Notes: generated from the sequence alone by a model not told the origin. Positions 9,021 through 19,202 are shown, counted from the stretch's first letter. The stretch is 64,000 nucleotides of DNA from Chryseobacterium sp. Tr-659 (GCF_011752975.1 NZ_VWWP01000004.1:290654-354653), one strand, 5' to 3'. Translations and numbers: made by a program.

Positions 9021-10517
9021 CTACTTAAGATTGATCGTCATATTCACACTTCCTCCCGGTACATCTTCTTCGAACCAGCGGGCAGTAACGGTTTTGGTTT
9101 CCGTATAGAAACGGACTCCCTGTTTTCCGTAAGAATGTAAATCGCCAAAGAATGATTTTCTCCATCCTGTAAATGAGAAAAACGGCAACGGAACAGGAAT
9201 AGGAAGGTTAACTCCTATCTGCCCCACTTCAATTTCATGCTGGAATTTTCTTGCAGCTGCTCCTGAGTTTGTAAAAATTGAAGTCCCGTTTCCATAAGGA
9301 TTTGCATTAATGATTGCTATCGCTTCATCCAGCGTTTCTGCCTTTAATAAAAGCAATGCCGGACCAAAGATTTCTTCTTTGTAAATATCCATATCCACAG
9401 ATACATTATTAAACAAAGTAGGTCCTACAAAATATCCGCTTTCATAGCCTTCTACTTTACAGTTACTTCCATCCAGAAGTACTTCTGCTCCCTGATCGTA
9501 GGCACTTTTGATCAGTCTTAATACTTTCTCTTTGGATTGTTTATTGATCAGAGGACCAAACGCTGCTGATTCATCAGACCAGACACCCGGTTTGATCGTA
9601 CTTAAAGCGGCTTTGATATCTTCTACCCAATTTTGTGCTTCTCCAACCAACACAGCCACACTGATCGCCATGCAACGTTGTCCGGCAGCACCACATGAAG
9701 CTCCCACCAGATTATTGATTACCTGCCCTTTATTGGCATCCGGCATTACTACCATATGATTTTTTGCACCTCCAAATGCCTGTACTCTTTTTAAATTGTC
9801 AGTTCCGGTTCGGTAAACATGTTCAGCTACCGGAACAGAACCTACAAAGGAAATCGCCTTGATTTCCGGATGATTCAGAATATGATTAACCTGGTCTTTG
9901 GCTCCGTGGACGATATTTAATACCCCTTTAGGAAATCCTGCTTCTAAAAACAGTTCAGCCATTTTCATGGAAGTCATAGGAGTCTGTTCGGAAGGCTTCA
10001 GAATAAATGTATTTCCGCATGCTATTGCCATAGGAAACATCCATAAAGGAATCATAGCCGGAAAATTGAATGGCGTGATTCCTGCACACACGCCAAGAGG
10101 CTGAATGTAACTGTAAGTATCGACTCCTCTTGCTACATTTTCTACGGTTTCCCCCATCATAAGAGTGGGAATATTACAGGCATGTTCTACAACTTCTATA
10201 CCTCTCCATACATCTCCCATTGCATCGGCAAAGGTTTTCCCGTTTTCTTTGGAAAGAATTTCTGCAATTTCTTTTTGATGCTCTTTTAAAAGATGCTGGT
10301 ATTTAAGAAACAGCCTTGCTCTTTCCGGCGTGGCAATCTCTTTCCATGTTTTAAAGGCTGTTTTAGCAGCTTCTATGGCTTCATCTATTTCTGACAGCTC
10401 CGTAAGTGGGACTTCTGCCAGAATCTCCTGTGAAGCGGGATTTTCTACAGGAAGATAGTTTTTTGTTGTACTTTCTGTAAAATTTCCATTGATTAATATT
10501 TTTACTTTTTGTGACAT
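9021..10517 (-). CDS. mmsA: CoA-acylating methylmalonate-semialdehyde dehydrogenase
   Basis: A 498-residue aldehyde dehydrogenase that converts methylmalonate semialdehyde, CoA and NAD to propionyl-CoA. The catalytic Cys is C282 in GQRCMA. The ELGGK glutamate used as general base by hydrolytic ALDHs is absent; the protein reads AFGGAKNH, as expected for the CoA-acylating branch. [15 protein letters not shown] is also characteristic of MmsA/IolA. It lies between the prpBCD genes, which consume propionyl-CoA, and the genes that produce its substrate, so it is the junction of the two pathways. Confidence 0.95.
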   Translation of the reverse strand: MSQKVKILINGNFTESTTKNYLPVENPASQEILAEVPLTELSEIDEAIEAAKTAFKTWKEIATPERARLFLKYQHLLKEHQKEIAEILSKENGKTFADAMGDVWRGIEVVEHACNIPTLMMGETVENVARGVDTYSYIQPLGVCAGITPFNFPAMIPLWMFPMAIACGNTFILKPSEQTPMTSMKMAELFLEAGFPKGVLNIVHGAKDQVNHILNHPEIKAISFVGSVPVAEHVYRTGTDNLKRVQAFGGAKNHMVVMPDANKGQVINNLVGASCGAAGQRCMAISVAVLVGEAQNWVEDIKAALSTIKPGVWSDESAAFGPLINKQSKEKVLRLIKSAYDQGAEVLLDGSNCKVEGYESGYFVGPTLFNNVSVDMDIYKEEIFGPALLLLKAETLDEAIAIINANPYGNGTSIFTNSGAAARKFQHEIEVGQIGVNLPIPVPLPFFSFTGWRKSFFGDLHSYGKQGVRFYTETKTVTARWFEEDVPGGSVNMTINLK

Positions 10518-10622
10518 AGATTTCGTTTGATTGGAAATGGAGAATTGATCATCTTCAAAAAATATGGACTATTTATTAAAAACATTTTTTATTCTCAATC
10601 CTCCATTTTTTATTCTAAATTT

Positions 10623-12074
10623 TTAAATAACTAAAAGGTCTACAAATTCATTGACGTTAAGATTGATCAATGTTTCGTATTCCAGTGTATTTTCCAGTAC
10701 TGTTTTCTGTTGTTTTTCAGGGAAGATACGGGCAAGATTGACCTTATATTTCCTGATCAGTTCAGGAATTCCTTCTTCTCTTCTTCGTTTGTGACCGATA
10801 GGGTATTCTACCACCACTTCATCCAGAACAGTTCCGTCATTAAGTTCTATGGTCATAGCATTCGCTATGGAACGTTTTTCCGGATCGTGATAATCTGTAG
10901 TGAACTGAACGTCTTCCACACATTCAATTTTATCGCGAAGAATATCAATTTCCGGATCTGAAGCAATGTTATCTTCATAATCTGCAGCGGTCAGTCTTCC
11001 GTAGATCAATGGTACAGCCACCATGTACTGAATGCAGTGATCGCGGTCTGCAGGATTGTTTAACGGTCCTTTTTTATCAATAATCCGTATTGCTGCTTCA
11101 TGGGTACGGATGGTTAATTTTTTAATATCATTTGCTGTTTTTCCAAGGCCTCTTAATGTGTTGTGTAATGTCATTGCTGCTTCTACTGCTGTCTGTGAAT
11201 GGAATTCAGCAGGGAAAGAAATTTTAAACAATACATTCTCCATTACGTAAGAACCGTAATCTCTCTGGAATTTGAATTCATTTCCTTTAAAAGAAACATC
11301 ATAGAATCCCCATGTTTTGGCTGTTAATACAGATGGGTACCCCATTTCTCCTGTTTTAGCAATTAAAGCCAGGCGTACTGCTCTTGATGTAGCATCTCCG
11401 GCAGCCCATGATTTGCGTGATCCCGTGTTAGGAGCGTGGCGGTATGTTCTTAAAGACTGTCCATCCACAAAGGCTAACGACACTGCATTGATAATTTCGT
11501 CACGGTTAAGTCCGATCAGCTTTCCTACAACTGCTGTGGAAGCCAGTTTCACCAATAATACGTGATCTAATCCTACTTTATTGAAAGAGTTTTCCAAAGC
11601 CATTACTCCCTGAATTTCGTGAGCCATGATCATTGCTTCCAGTACCTGTTTCATTTTTAAAGGCGCTTTTCCTTCTGCTATGCTGGTTCTGGATAACCAA
11701 TCGGCAGTAGCTAAAATTCCGCCAAGATTATCAGAAGGGTGCCCCCATTCTGCTGCCAGCCATGTATCATTGAAATCCAGCCAACGGATAATAGCTCCGA
11801 TATTGAAGGCTGCCTGAATAGGATCCAGCTGAAATTGTGTACCCGGTACTTTTGCTCCATTTGGAACAACAGTACCTTTTACTACCGGTCCCAGAAGTTT
11901 TGTACACGCCGGATAAGTGAGCGCCTCCAGACCACATCCGATTGTATCTAAAAGACAGTAATGAGCAGTCTTCCAGGCTAAATCGTTTTTAATTTCATAG
12001 TTTAATACATAATCGGCAATATCTGCCAATACTTTATCAGGTTGTGGTCTTTCGTTTGAAATGTGTGAACTCAT
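10623..12074 (-). CDS. prpD: 2-methylcitrate dehydratase (PrpD type)
   Basis: A 483-residue MmgE/PrpD family dehydratase, the iron-sulfur-independent enzyme that turns 2-methylcitrate into 2-methyl-cis-aconitate. The start was placed at the ATG giving [20 protein letters not shown], which gives the same length as E. coli PrpD; the frame is open 24 codons further up through spacer-like AT-rich sequence. Family blocks visible: [32 protein letters not shown] and [20 protein letters not shown]. It is third in prpB-prpC-prpD. An aconitase for the next step (hydration to 2-methylisocitrate) is not in the window. Confidence 0.95.
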   Translation of the reverse strand: MSSHISNERPQPDKVLADIADYVLNYEIKNDLAWKTAHYCLLDTIGCGLEALTYPACTKLLGPVVKGTVVPNGAKVPGTQFQLDPIQAAFNIGAIIRWLDFNDTWLAAEWGHPSDNLGGILATADWLSRTSIAEGKAPLKMKQVLEAMIMAHEIQGVMALENSFNKVGLDHVLLVKLASTAVVGKLIGLNRDEIINAVSLAFVDGQSLRTYRHAPNTGSRKSWAAGDATSRAVRLALIAKTGEMGYPSVLTAKTWGFYDVSFKGNEFKFQRDYGSYVMENVLFKISFPAEFHSQTAVEAAMTLHNTLRGLGKTANDIKKLTIRTHEAAIRIIDKKGPLNNPADRDHCIQYMVAVPLIYGRLTAADYEDNIASDPEIDILRDKIECVEDVQFTTDYHDPEKRSIANAMTIELNDGTVLDEVVVEYPIGHKRRREEGIPELIRKYKVNLARIFPEKQQKTVLENTLEYETLINLNVNEFVDLLVI

Positions 12075-12184
12075 TTTTTTATCGTTGAAAAGTTTTAATT
12101 TATTGAAAATTGAGAATGAGAAAATTGAAAATACATTGCGCTTCAAAAATTATCGCTTATTGATTTTCAACCTTTTATTTCTCT

Positions 12185-13339
12185 TTATTTGCGATCGTTG
12201 ATGGATACAAATTCTTTGTTTTCCGGGCCTGTATAATTGGCACTCGGGCGGATGATTTTTCCATCCTGTCTCTGTTCTATGATATGGGCACTCCATCCTG
12301 TTACTCTGGAGATGACGAATAATGGAGTGAACATCAGTGTTGGAACTCCCATCTGGTGATAGGATACGGCAGAGAACCAGTCAAGATTCGGGAACATTTT
12401 CTTTTCATTCCACATGATGGTTTCCAGTCTTTCTGCGATATTGTACAGCAGCATATCTCCGGCTTCTTCGGAAAGTTCTTTGGCTACTTTTTTGATGACT
12501 ACATTCCTTGGATCTGAAATAGTATACACCGGATGTCCAAATCCAATGATCACTTCTTTATTGGCAATACGCTGGCGGATGTCACTTTCTGCTTCGTCCG
12601 GAGAATTATAACGGCTCTGGATCTCAAAAGCTACTTCATTAGCTCCACCATGTTTAGGGCCTCTTAAAGCTCCGATGGCTCCGGTAATGGCAGAATAAAT
12701 ATCTGATCCTGTTCCGGCAATCACGCGGCTTGTGAAAGTAGAAGCGTTAAATTCATGTTCTGCATAAAGGTTTAATGAAATCTGCATAGCTCTCACCCAT
12801 GAATCTGCCGGTTTTTTACCATGTAAAAGGTGAAGGAAGTGTCCTCCGATAGTATCATCATCCGTTTCTACATCAATCTCTTTTCCGTTATGGGTGTAAT
12901 GGTACCAGTACAAAAGTCCTGAACCAAATGAGGCCAATAGTTTATCTGCAATATCCCTTGCTCCTGCAATATTATGATCATCTTTTTCCGGCTGGATGCT
13001 TCCGATGGCAGATACCATTGAACGCATTACATCCATAGGATGAGCTGCTGCAGGGATACTTTTTAAAATATTTCTTACGGAATGAGGTAATCCTCTTAAA
13101 GATTTTAATTTGGCTTTATAGTTTTTCAATTGAGCTCCTGTAGGCAGCTGTCCGTAGATCAAAAGGTAAGCAACTTCTTCAAATTCTGCTTTTTCCGCAA
13201 GATCCAGAATATCATATCCTCTGTAATGCAGATCATTTCCACTCTTCCCTACACTGCAAAGTGCAGTATTACCTGCTGCTACCCCTGAAAGCGCAACGCT
13301 TTTCTTAGGCTTAAATGTTGGTTCACTGTTCGTTGACAT
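12185..13339 (-). CDS. prpC: 2-methylcitrate synthase
   Basis: A 384-residue citrate-synthase-family enzyme condensing propionyl-CoA with oxaloacetate. The ATG giving [13 protein letters not shown] is preferred over a TTG two codons upstream that would overlap prpB. Citrate synthase motifs visible: [32 protein letters not shown] loop ([13 protein letters not shown]) with its catalytic His, and [13 protein letters not shown] with the second His. The short bacterial type-II-like N-terminus and the location between prpB and prpD identify it as PrpC rather than GltA. It starts 2 bases after the prpB stop, so the genes are cotranscribed. Confidence 0.95.
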   Translation of the reverse strand: MSTNSEPTFKPKKSVALSGVAAGNTALCSVGKSGNDLHYRGYDILDLAEKAEFEEVAYLLIYGQLPTGAQLKNYKAKLKSLRGLPHSVRNILKSIPAAAHPMDVMRSMVSAIGSIQPEKDDHNIAGARDIADKLLASFGSGLLYWYHYTHNGKEIDVETDDDTIGGHFLHLLHGKKPADSWVRAMQISLNLYAEHEFNASTFTSRVIAGTGSDIYSAITGAIGALRGPKHGGANEVAFEIQSRYNSPDEAESDIRQRIANKEVIIGFGHPVYTISDPRNVVIKKVAKELSEEAGDMLLYNIAERLETIMWNEKKMFPNLDWFSAVSYHQMGVPTLMFTPLFVISRVTGWSAHIIEQRQDGKIIRPSANYTGPENKEFVSINDRK

Positions 13340-13341
13340 TA

Positions 13342-14238
13342 TCAATTATTTTGTTTAAAAAGGTTGTCTAGTTTCTGTTCGTATTCGTAATAACCAATGC
13401 TTTGATAGAGTTCTTCTCTGGTCTGCATGGTATTCAGTACATGGGCTTGTGTTCCGTCTTTACGAAGATGTTCATATACGTTCTGAGCAGCTTTGTTGGC
13501 TGCACGGAAAGCGGAAAGCGGATAAAGAATTAATCCTACACCTGCATTTTTTAGTTCTTCTACGGTATACAGCTGGATCATACCGAATTCTGTAATGTTG
13601 GCCAGAACGGGAATTCCTGTTGCCTCCACAAACTTTTGGTAAAAGCTCAGGTCCGGAACGGCTTCTGCAAAAATGAAATCGGCTCCTGCTTCTTTATAGG
13701 CGGCGGCTCTTTCTAATGTTTTTTCCAGTCCTTCATTAGCAAAAGCATCCGTTCGAGCTCCGATTACAAAATTTTCATCGGTACGGGCATCTGCGGCGGC
13801 TTTCAATCTGTCTACCATTTCTTCTTTGCTCACTACTTCTTTACCCGGGCGGTGTCCGCAACGTTTTGCTCCCACCTGATCTTCTATATGCAGCGCTGCA
13901 GCTCCGGCTTTGATTAGTGATTTTACAGTTCTGGCTACGTTGAATGCAGAGGGACCAAATCCGGTATCAACATCTACCATTAATGGCAGATCACAAACAT
14001 TGGTGATGCGCTGAACGTCTATTAATACGTCTTCAAGAGTGGTAATTCCTAAATCCGGGATTCCCAAAGATCCTGCTGCAACACCTCCTCCTGAAAGATA
14101 GATCGCATTGAACCCTGCCTGCTGCGCCAGAAGTGCATGGTTCGCATTAATAGCTCCTACAATCTGAAGGGGACTTTCTTTTTGCATGGCCTCCCGGAAT
14201 TTTAAACCGGGGGACTTCAAACTTTCACTTTTAGTCAT
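13342..14238 (-). CDS. prpB: 2-methylisocitrate lyase
   Basis: A 298-residue isocitrate-lyase-superfamily enzyme that cleaves 2-methylisocitrate to pyruvate and succinate. The catalytic loop KRCGH is at 125-129 with Cys127; the metal/substrate residues MVDVDTGFG (87-95) and HIEDQ (117-121) are present. It is the first gene of the minus-strand propionate/valine unit. The leader upstream carries a cobalamin riboswitch (14681-14872), and its ATG overlaps by one base the stop of a 76-codon leader frame (TAATG). Confidence 0.96.
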   Translation of the reverse strand: MTKSESLKSPGLKFREAMQKESPLQIVGAINANHALLAQQAGFNAIYLSGGGVAAGSLGIPDLGITTLEDVLIDVQRITNVCDLPLMVDVDTGFGPSAFNVARTVKSLIKAGAAALHIEDQVGAKRCGHRPGKEVVSKEEMVDRLKAAADARTDENFVIGARTDAFANEGLEKTLERAAAYKEAGADFIFAEAVPDLSFYQKFVEATGIPVLANITEFGMIQLYTVEELKNAGVGLILYPLSAFRAANKAAQNVYEHLRKDGTQAHVLNTMQTREELYQSIGYYEYEQKLDNLFKQNN

Positions 14239-14468
14239 TATAATATTTTATTGTTGAGTTGAAATTTGTTTACAGATGCTGTATAGAGATAGTTGTTGTT
14301 ACCCGGATATAATTTTATCAGGGTAAACAATAAATAACAAGAAGAAGACTGATGGATATTTCCTGTTTTTTGTGATTCGGAATGGTGTACAACCCTGCCC
14401 GTACAGACCTGTATACTTGTAAGCCTGTTGCTATTCCTGCATAAATAATCGAAATCGGATAGGTACAC
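14238..14468 (-). other. Leader open reading frame abutting prpB (76 codons, uncertain)
   Basis: Within the long leader between riboswitch and prpB a frame starts with GTG at 14468 and ends in TAA whose last A is the A of the prpB ATG (TAATG). The conceptual peptide is Ser/Asn/Tyr-rich with no recognisable domain. The overlap would allow translational coupling. Against it: GTG start, no family resemblance, and AT-rich leaders often hold open frames of this size. Confidence 0.25.
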
Positions 14469-14680
14469 TTTCTAACTTTTTACATTGATTAAATCCTTAT
14501 AAAAAGTTCCTGATAAACTTCACAATGCCTGTGAGAAAGAAAAATTATGGTAAAGGAAAATACGGTGAACTATAGTGTAATGAAGAGCATATTGCCCCGT
14601 TACCTACCTGCCTCACAAAATAACATGAACTTCAAATCGTTTGACTGCACTGTTATCCATATCGTATCATACCTGACTAT

Positions 14681-14872
14681 AAGCTTCAGACCGCGAAAGC
14701 ATCGTCAATTCGAAATAGGCAGGTCTCCTGACTTGTAACAGTTTTTATCGTCCTTCCCATATATGAAAATATACAGTGGACCTTTATTTTGATAAAAACC
14801 TTTGTTTGTTACTTACAGTTGCGCGACAGTTCGTGATTTGCACACGATTCCCTTTTAATACACAGCTAAGTG
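14681..14872 (-). ncRNA. Cobalamin riboswitch upstream of prpBCD/valine operon
   Basis: On the minus strand the aptamer blocks are GGGAATCGTGTGCAAATCAC, TGTCGCGCAACTGTAA, CCACTG...GGGAAGG and AAGTCAGGAGACCTGCC, the same order as in the metE riboswitch. The hairpin after the aptamer (GCTT...AAGC around TCGCGGTCTG, 14681-14703) is also near-identical to that copy. The start codon of prpB lies about 440 nt further on. No other gene starts between it and prpB except the doubtful 76-codon frame, so prpB and the genes behind it are the expected target. Confidence 0.94.
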
Positions 14873-15195
14873 TAACCATTTTCGGTTGATAAAGAAGATG
14901 TTAAGAACTCCTTGGTGGTAAATATAAGGTTTTTATAAAAACAGCCAAGAGATTTTATGCAAACAATAATTATTTAATGTTAAAGCACTGATAATACTAT
15001 ACTTAAAAAACGATAATTCACAAAACAGATATTATAATTCAGCTAATAACATTAATTTTTTGTTACTAAATTCTTAAGATATGACCTGAAAAAATTCGAC
15101 AACGTTAAAGAAACCATCTGTTTTACGGCTTTTCACCATGCCTATTTTCTCTTTGAACTGTTCATTGATTTTCATGTTCCAAAATCCGGATATTA
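14873..15195. other. Intergenic region with candidate promoter of the prpB leader
   Basis: About 320 AT-rich bases between the end of the efflux operon and the riboswitch. On the minus strand TTGG (14948-14945), an 18-nt spacer and TATATTTA (14926-14919, seven of eight -7 bases) could start the leader transcript about 45 nt before the aptamer. No gene is seen; the frame antisense to the permease end is a shadow. Confidence 0.35.
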
Positions 15196-16320
15196 TCAGC
15201 TCGTTTTTCTGTAATTCCAAATGGCAAGACTGTTCAATATAACGGCAAAAATGGCAAGATATCCAAGTTCTGTTCTTACTTCGGCTAATCCGCTGCCTTT
15301 CAGGACTACCAGACGGACGACTTTGATAAAATGAGTTACCGGTGTAAGACTTGATAAAACTCTTGCCCATTCAGGCATACTGTCTGTACTGGTGAATAAA
15401 CCGCTCATCAGCATAAAGATCATCATAAAGAAAAAAGCTATAAACATCGCTTGCAGCTGAGTATCTGCAAAGGTTGAAATCAATAGTCCCAGTCCTAATA
15501 CTGCTATCAGATAAACCGCAGCAAAAAGGTATAAAACCAGGAGACTTCCTTTGGGAAATATTCCATACACAACGTACATAACGATAAGTCCGACTGAAAA
15601 TACAATCATTCCCACAATCCAGAAAGGAATGAGCTTTCCGAGGATAAACTGCCATTTCTGAATTGGGGTGACATTGATCTGCTCAATGGTTCCTATTTCT
15701 TTTTCTTTCACGATATTAAGAGCGGTGATAAAGCCACCAATCATCGTCAGCAGCAATACCAGAATTCCGGGAACCATAAAATATTTATATTCAGCCCTTG
15801 GGTTATACCAGTTGGTATTTGCTACTGAAATTTTTGCAGAAGGTTCAAGTAAAGTACCGTCAGGTAATTTTATATTCACATCAAGATTCCTGTTGAAATC
15901 TGCTAAAACAGACATAAGATAAGCTCCTCCCAATGATGATTTTGTTCCGTTGATAGCATCTACGGAGAGATTGAGCTTCTGACTTCCTTCACGCACAAGA
16001 TTACGTTCAAAACCGGAAGGGATTTCCAGCACCAGATCAGCATCACCGTATTCAATCATTTTTAATCCTTCTTTATAGGAACCAGGGTTACCAATCATTC
16101 GGAAATAGCCTGAAGAGGCAATTTTATTTTTCAATTCTCTGGAATAACTGCTGTGATCACGATCTACATAGGCTACATTTACATTTTTCACTTCAAAATT
16201 GGCTGCCAGAGGCATAATGATCAGCTGAATGGTCGGCATCATAAACATCATCGCCAGAATGGTTTTATCCCTTATAATCTGACGGAATTCTTTCTGTAGT
16301 ATAAAGCTTAATATTTTCAC
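15196..16320 (-). CDS. ABC-2 type transporter permease (YbhR/YbhS-like), second copy
   Basis: A 374-residue inner-membrane permease: one N-terminal membrane helix (about 20-40), a large periplasmic domain (about 45-180), then five membrane helices in the C-terminal half. The helix-linking motif VKEKEIGTIEQINVTPIQKW, before the second transmembrane block, is typical of ABC-2 drug/linker exporters. It is the last gene of the export operon and starts 23 bases after the stop of a paralogous permease. The two should form the heteromeric channel of a YbhGFSR-type exporter. Confidence 0.92.
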   Translation of the reverse strand: MKILSFILQKEFRQIIRDKTILAMMFMMPTIQLIIMPLAANFEVKNVNVAYVDRDHSSYSRELKNKIASSGYFRMIGNPGSYKEGLKMIEYGDADLVLEIPSGFERNLVREGSQKLNLSVDAINGTKSSLGGAYLMSVLADFNRNLDVNIKLPDGTLLEPSAKISVANTNWYNPRAEYKYFMVPGILVLLLTMIGGFITALNIVKEKEIGTIEQINVTPIQKWQFILGKLIPFWIVGMIVFSVGLIVMYVVYGIFPKGSLLVLYLFAAVYLIAVLGLGLLISTFADTQLQAMFIAFFFMMIFMLMSGLFTSTDSMPEWARVLSSLTPVTHFIKVVRLVVLKGSGLAEVRTELGYLAIFAVILNSLAIWNYRKTS

Positions 16321-16343
16321 TTTGTCTGATTGGTTTTAAGGGT

Positions 16344-17477
16344 TTACAGCCTGATTTTAAAATTCTTTAATGCAATAAACAATAATCCCGATGCCATTAC
16401 GACCAAAACAAGTGTTTCTTTCCATACATAACTGAAACCAAGTCCTTTCAGCATCACTCCTTTAATAATTGCATAATAATATTTTGACGGAATAATGTAT
16501 GAAATCCATTGAAATACTTTGGGCATATTTTCTAATGGAAACATAAAACCTGTAAGTATCAATGTGGGAAGCATCATTCCCATCATAGAGATCATCATTG
16601 CGGTCTGTTGTGAATTGGTAATATTGGAAATCAGCAGCCCCAAAGAAAGGCAGGTAATGATAAACAAAATACTTTCTGCAAAGATCAGAACAAGGCTTCC
16701 CCGGATTTCTACATCCAAAAGGAATACGGATAACAACAGAATGATAATAAAATCGATCAGTGAAAGTACAAGATATGGAACCGCCTTTGCTATAAGCACC
16801 ATAATAGGTTTAAATGGTGAAACCAACAATATTTCCATTGTTCCCAGTTCTTTTTCACGAACAACCGCTACAGAGGTAAGTGCTGTACTTACAATCATAA
16901 ATACCAAGGCAATTACACCCGGAATAAAATTAAGTGATCCGTTTTGCTCTTCGTTATACAATTGCCTTATTTCGGGAATAATCTGATAAGCCGGCTTTTG
17001 TGTCGGATTCAGCTCCTGCTGGTAATTGCTGATGATGTTGTTCAGATAATTGGTTACTGTAGTTGCGGTATTGGGATCTGAAGCATCGGCGATCACCTGA
17101 ATCTGTGTTCCTTCGGTATGATAAAGATCTGAACCAAAATTATTGGGAAATATAACGGCACATTTTATTTCTCCTTCTTTAAATCGTTGTTCTATTTCTT
17201 TTTCATTTAAAGCCGGTTTTCTGACCTGAAAATAGGAACTCGACCGGATTTTTGAAATAACCTGCCCCGATTGTACGTCATGGGCATTGTCCAATACGGC
17301 AATTCCGATATTTTTCACTTCACTGCTCAATGCAAATCCGAAAAGAAGGATCTGTGCAATAGGCATTCCGAAGAGAATAAGTAAGGTACGCCGGTCACGG
17401 AATACGTGATAAAACTCTTTGCGTATAAAGGCAGAAAGCTGAACAATAAGTGTTGAAAAATGGGATCGTTTTTTCAT
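16344..17477 (-). CDS. ABC-2 type transporter permease (YbhS/YbhR-like), first copy
   Basis: A 377-residue permease paralogous to its downstream neighbour: N-terminal helix (RTLLILFGMPIAQILLFGFA), periplasmic domain, and C-terminal membrane block preceded by VVREKELGTMEILLVSPFKP. ATG at 17477 (MKKRSHF) is preferred to a TTG two codons earlier. It lies 23 bases after the ATPase gene stop, in the same transcriptional unit. Confidence 0.92.
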   Translation of the reverse strand: MKKRSHFSTLIVQLSAFIRKEFYHVFRDRRTLLILFGMPIAQILLFGFALSSEVKNIGIAVLDNAHDVQSGQVISKIRSSSYFQVRKPALNEKEIEQRFKEGEIKCAVIFPNNFGSDLYHTEGTQIQVIADASDPNTATTVTNYLNNIISNYQQELNPTQKPAYQIIPEIRQLYNEEQNGSLNFIPGVIALVFMIVSTALTSVAVVREKELGTMEILLVSPFKPIMVLIAKAVPYLVLSLIDFIIILLLSVFLLDVEIRGSLVLIFAESILFIITCLSLGLLISNITNSQQTAMMISMMGMMLPTLILTGFMFPLENMPKVFQWISYIIPSKYYYAIIKGVMLKGLGFSYVWKETLVLVVMASGLLFIALKNFKIRL

Positions 17478-17500
17478 TTTCAATTTCCGGTTTTAAGTCA

Positions 17501-18277
17501 TCAGTTGTCTCCTCTTTTTGCTCCTCTGGCCAGCTGAAAGAAGACCTCATCCATGGTTTCTGCATTGAAGCGCTGTTTCAAATGGGCTGGGCTGTCCAGT
17601 GCTTCTACGCGACCGTCTACCATTACACTGATCCTGTTGCAGTATTCAGCTTCATCCATATAATGGGTGGTTACAAATACGGTAATTCCGTTAGCAGCAG
17701 CTTCATAGATCATATCCCAGAATTGTCGTCTTGTCACGGGATCTACTCCACCGGTGGGTTCATCCAGAAAAACAATTTTAGGTCTGTGAAAAATAGCTAC
17801 TGAAAAAGATAGCTTTTGTTTCCAGCCGAGGGGAAGTTCTCCCACCAGTTTTTTGGCTTCTTTCTCCAGTCCTAATGTTGTAACCAGTTCGTTGCTCCGT
17901 ATTTTTATTTCAGGTCTTGAAACACCATATACTCCACCGTAGAATTCAATATTTTCCAAAATGGTAAGATTGTCGTATAAAGAAAATTTCTGGCTCATAT
18001 ACCCGATATTCTTCTTTATTTTTTCCTGTTGTCTGTAAACATCAAAGCCTGCGACGGAAGCTTCACCTGAGGTAGGATATGAAAGTCCGCACAGGATACG
18101 CATTGCTGTCGTTTTACCTGCTCCGTTGGCTCCAAGAAAACCAAATATTTCGCCCTGATTTACATCAAATGATATATTGTCAACTGCTTTAAAATCGCCA
18201 AACTGTTTGGTCAGATTTTTACAGATAATTGCTTTTTCTCCTGTTGAAGATTGTGAGGCTGAAATTATTTTTTCCAT
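17501..18277 (-). CDS. ABC transporter ATP-binding protein (YbhF C-terminal-half-like)
   Basis: A 258-residue nucleotide-binding subunit. Walker A is GANGAGKTT (about 49-57), Walker B IVFLDEPTGGVD. The ABC signature is degenerate, reading GELPLGWKQKLS instead of LSGG, as seen in the second half of YbhF-type double ATPases. Only one base separates its start from the preceding ATPase stop, so the two are tightly coupled. Together they replace the single fused YbhF of enterobacteria. Confidence 0.93.
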   Translation of the reverse strand: MEKIISASQSSTGEKAIICKNLTKQFGDFKAVDNISFDVNQGEIFGFLGANGAGKTTAMRILCGLSYPTSGEASVAGFDVYRQQEKIKKNIGYMSQKFSLYDNLTILENIEFYGGVYGVSRPEIKIRSNELVTTLGLEKEAKKLVGELPLGWKQKLSFSVAIFHRPKIVFLDEPTGGVDPVTRRQFWDMIYEAAANGITVFVTTHYMDEAEYCNRISVMVDGRVEALDSPAHLKQRFNAETMDEVFFQLARGAKRGDN

Positions 18278-18278
18278 G

Positions 18279-19202
18279 TTACTTCGTTTTATTTTCAGTT
18301 TCCATCAATTGAATGAAACAGTCTTCAATGGTGGGAGTAACGGCTTTAACTTCCAGTCCGGCCAGCCCTGTCTTTTCTGTAATTTCCTTTACACTTTGTA
18401 TATCCGCATCATCGGATTTTATGGTAAGGTGCAGATATTCTCCGAAAGCATAGCAGCTTTCCACCTGAGGATCAGCCCGTAAAATCTTAAGCAGCTGATC
18501 AATATGATCTGCTTTGGCTGCAAATAGTTTTTTGGGAAAGCTTTTAACGATATTATCCGGTGTATCAATCGACATAATGCTTCCTTCCTGAATCAGTGCG
18601 ATACGGTCGCAAAGGGTTGCTTCATCCATATACGGTGTTGAAACAACGATACTGATTCCCTGTTTTTTCAGCTTATCCAGCATTTCCCAGAATTCTTTCC
18701 GTGAAACAACATCTACTCCTGTGGTGGGTTCATCCAGAAACAGTACATCGGGTTTATGAATCAGGGCGCAGCATAGGGCAAGCTTTTGTTTCATACCACC
18801 GGAAAGTTTACCGGCTCTACGATCACTAAATGGCTTTATCTGTTCATAAATATCTTTGATGAGATCATAATTTTCCTCAATGGTTGTATTGAAAACCGTT
18901 GCAAAAAATGTAAGGTTCTCTTCAACGGTTAAATCCTGGTACAGCGAAAAACGACCGGGCATATATCCTACCCTGTTTCGGATCTCACGATAATCTTTTA
19001 CCACATCAAAATCTTCTACCGATGCGGCTCCGCTGTCTGCCAGCAACAGTGTTGTAAGAATCCGGAAAATAGATGTTTTGCCTGCACCATCCGGGCCAAT
19101 CAGCCCAAACAGTTCACCTTTGGATACTTCAAAAGAAACACCATTAACCGCTCTTACATCACCATACGTTTTAACTATATTTTTTACGCTTACTGAAACC
19201 AT
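18279..19202 (-). CDS. ABC transporter ATP-binding protein (YbhF N-terminal-half-like)
   Basis: A 307-residue ATPase with Walker A GPDGAGKTS, a canonical signature KLSGGMKQKLAL, and Walker B VLFLDEPTTGVD. The C-terminal 80 residues form the small extra domain (ending in the EDCFIQLME segment) found in multidrug ABC-2 ATPases. With a normal signature here and a degenerate one in the neighbour, the pair looks like an asymmetric heterodimer. Order TolC-HlyD-ATPase-ATPase-permease-permease supports an efflux role. Confidence 0.93.
   Translation of the reverse strand: MVSVSVKNIVKTYGDVRAVNGVSFEVSKGELFGLIGPDGAGKTSIFRILTTLLLADSGAASVEDFDVVKDYREIRNRVGYMPGRFSLYQDLTVEENLTFFATVFNTTIEENYDLIKDIYEQIKPFSDRRAGKLSGGMKQKLALCCALIHKPDVLFLDEPTTGVDVVSRKEFWEMLDKLKKQGISIVVSTPYMDEATLCDRIALIQEGSIMSIDTPDNIVKSFPKKLFAAKADHIDQLLKILRADPQVESCYAFGEYLHLTIKSDDADIQSVKEITEKTGLAGLEVKAVTPTIEDCFIQLMETENKTK

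Noticed and set aside
12075..12146. 24-codon extension of PrpD
   Set aside because: The added residues are spacer-like Phe/Ser/Lys runs; starting at [10 protein letters not shown] gives the normal PrpD length.
16519..16986. 155-codon plus-strand frame over the ABC permease
   Set aside because: Opposite to a complete permease gene; no family features.
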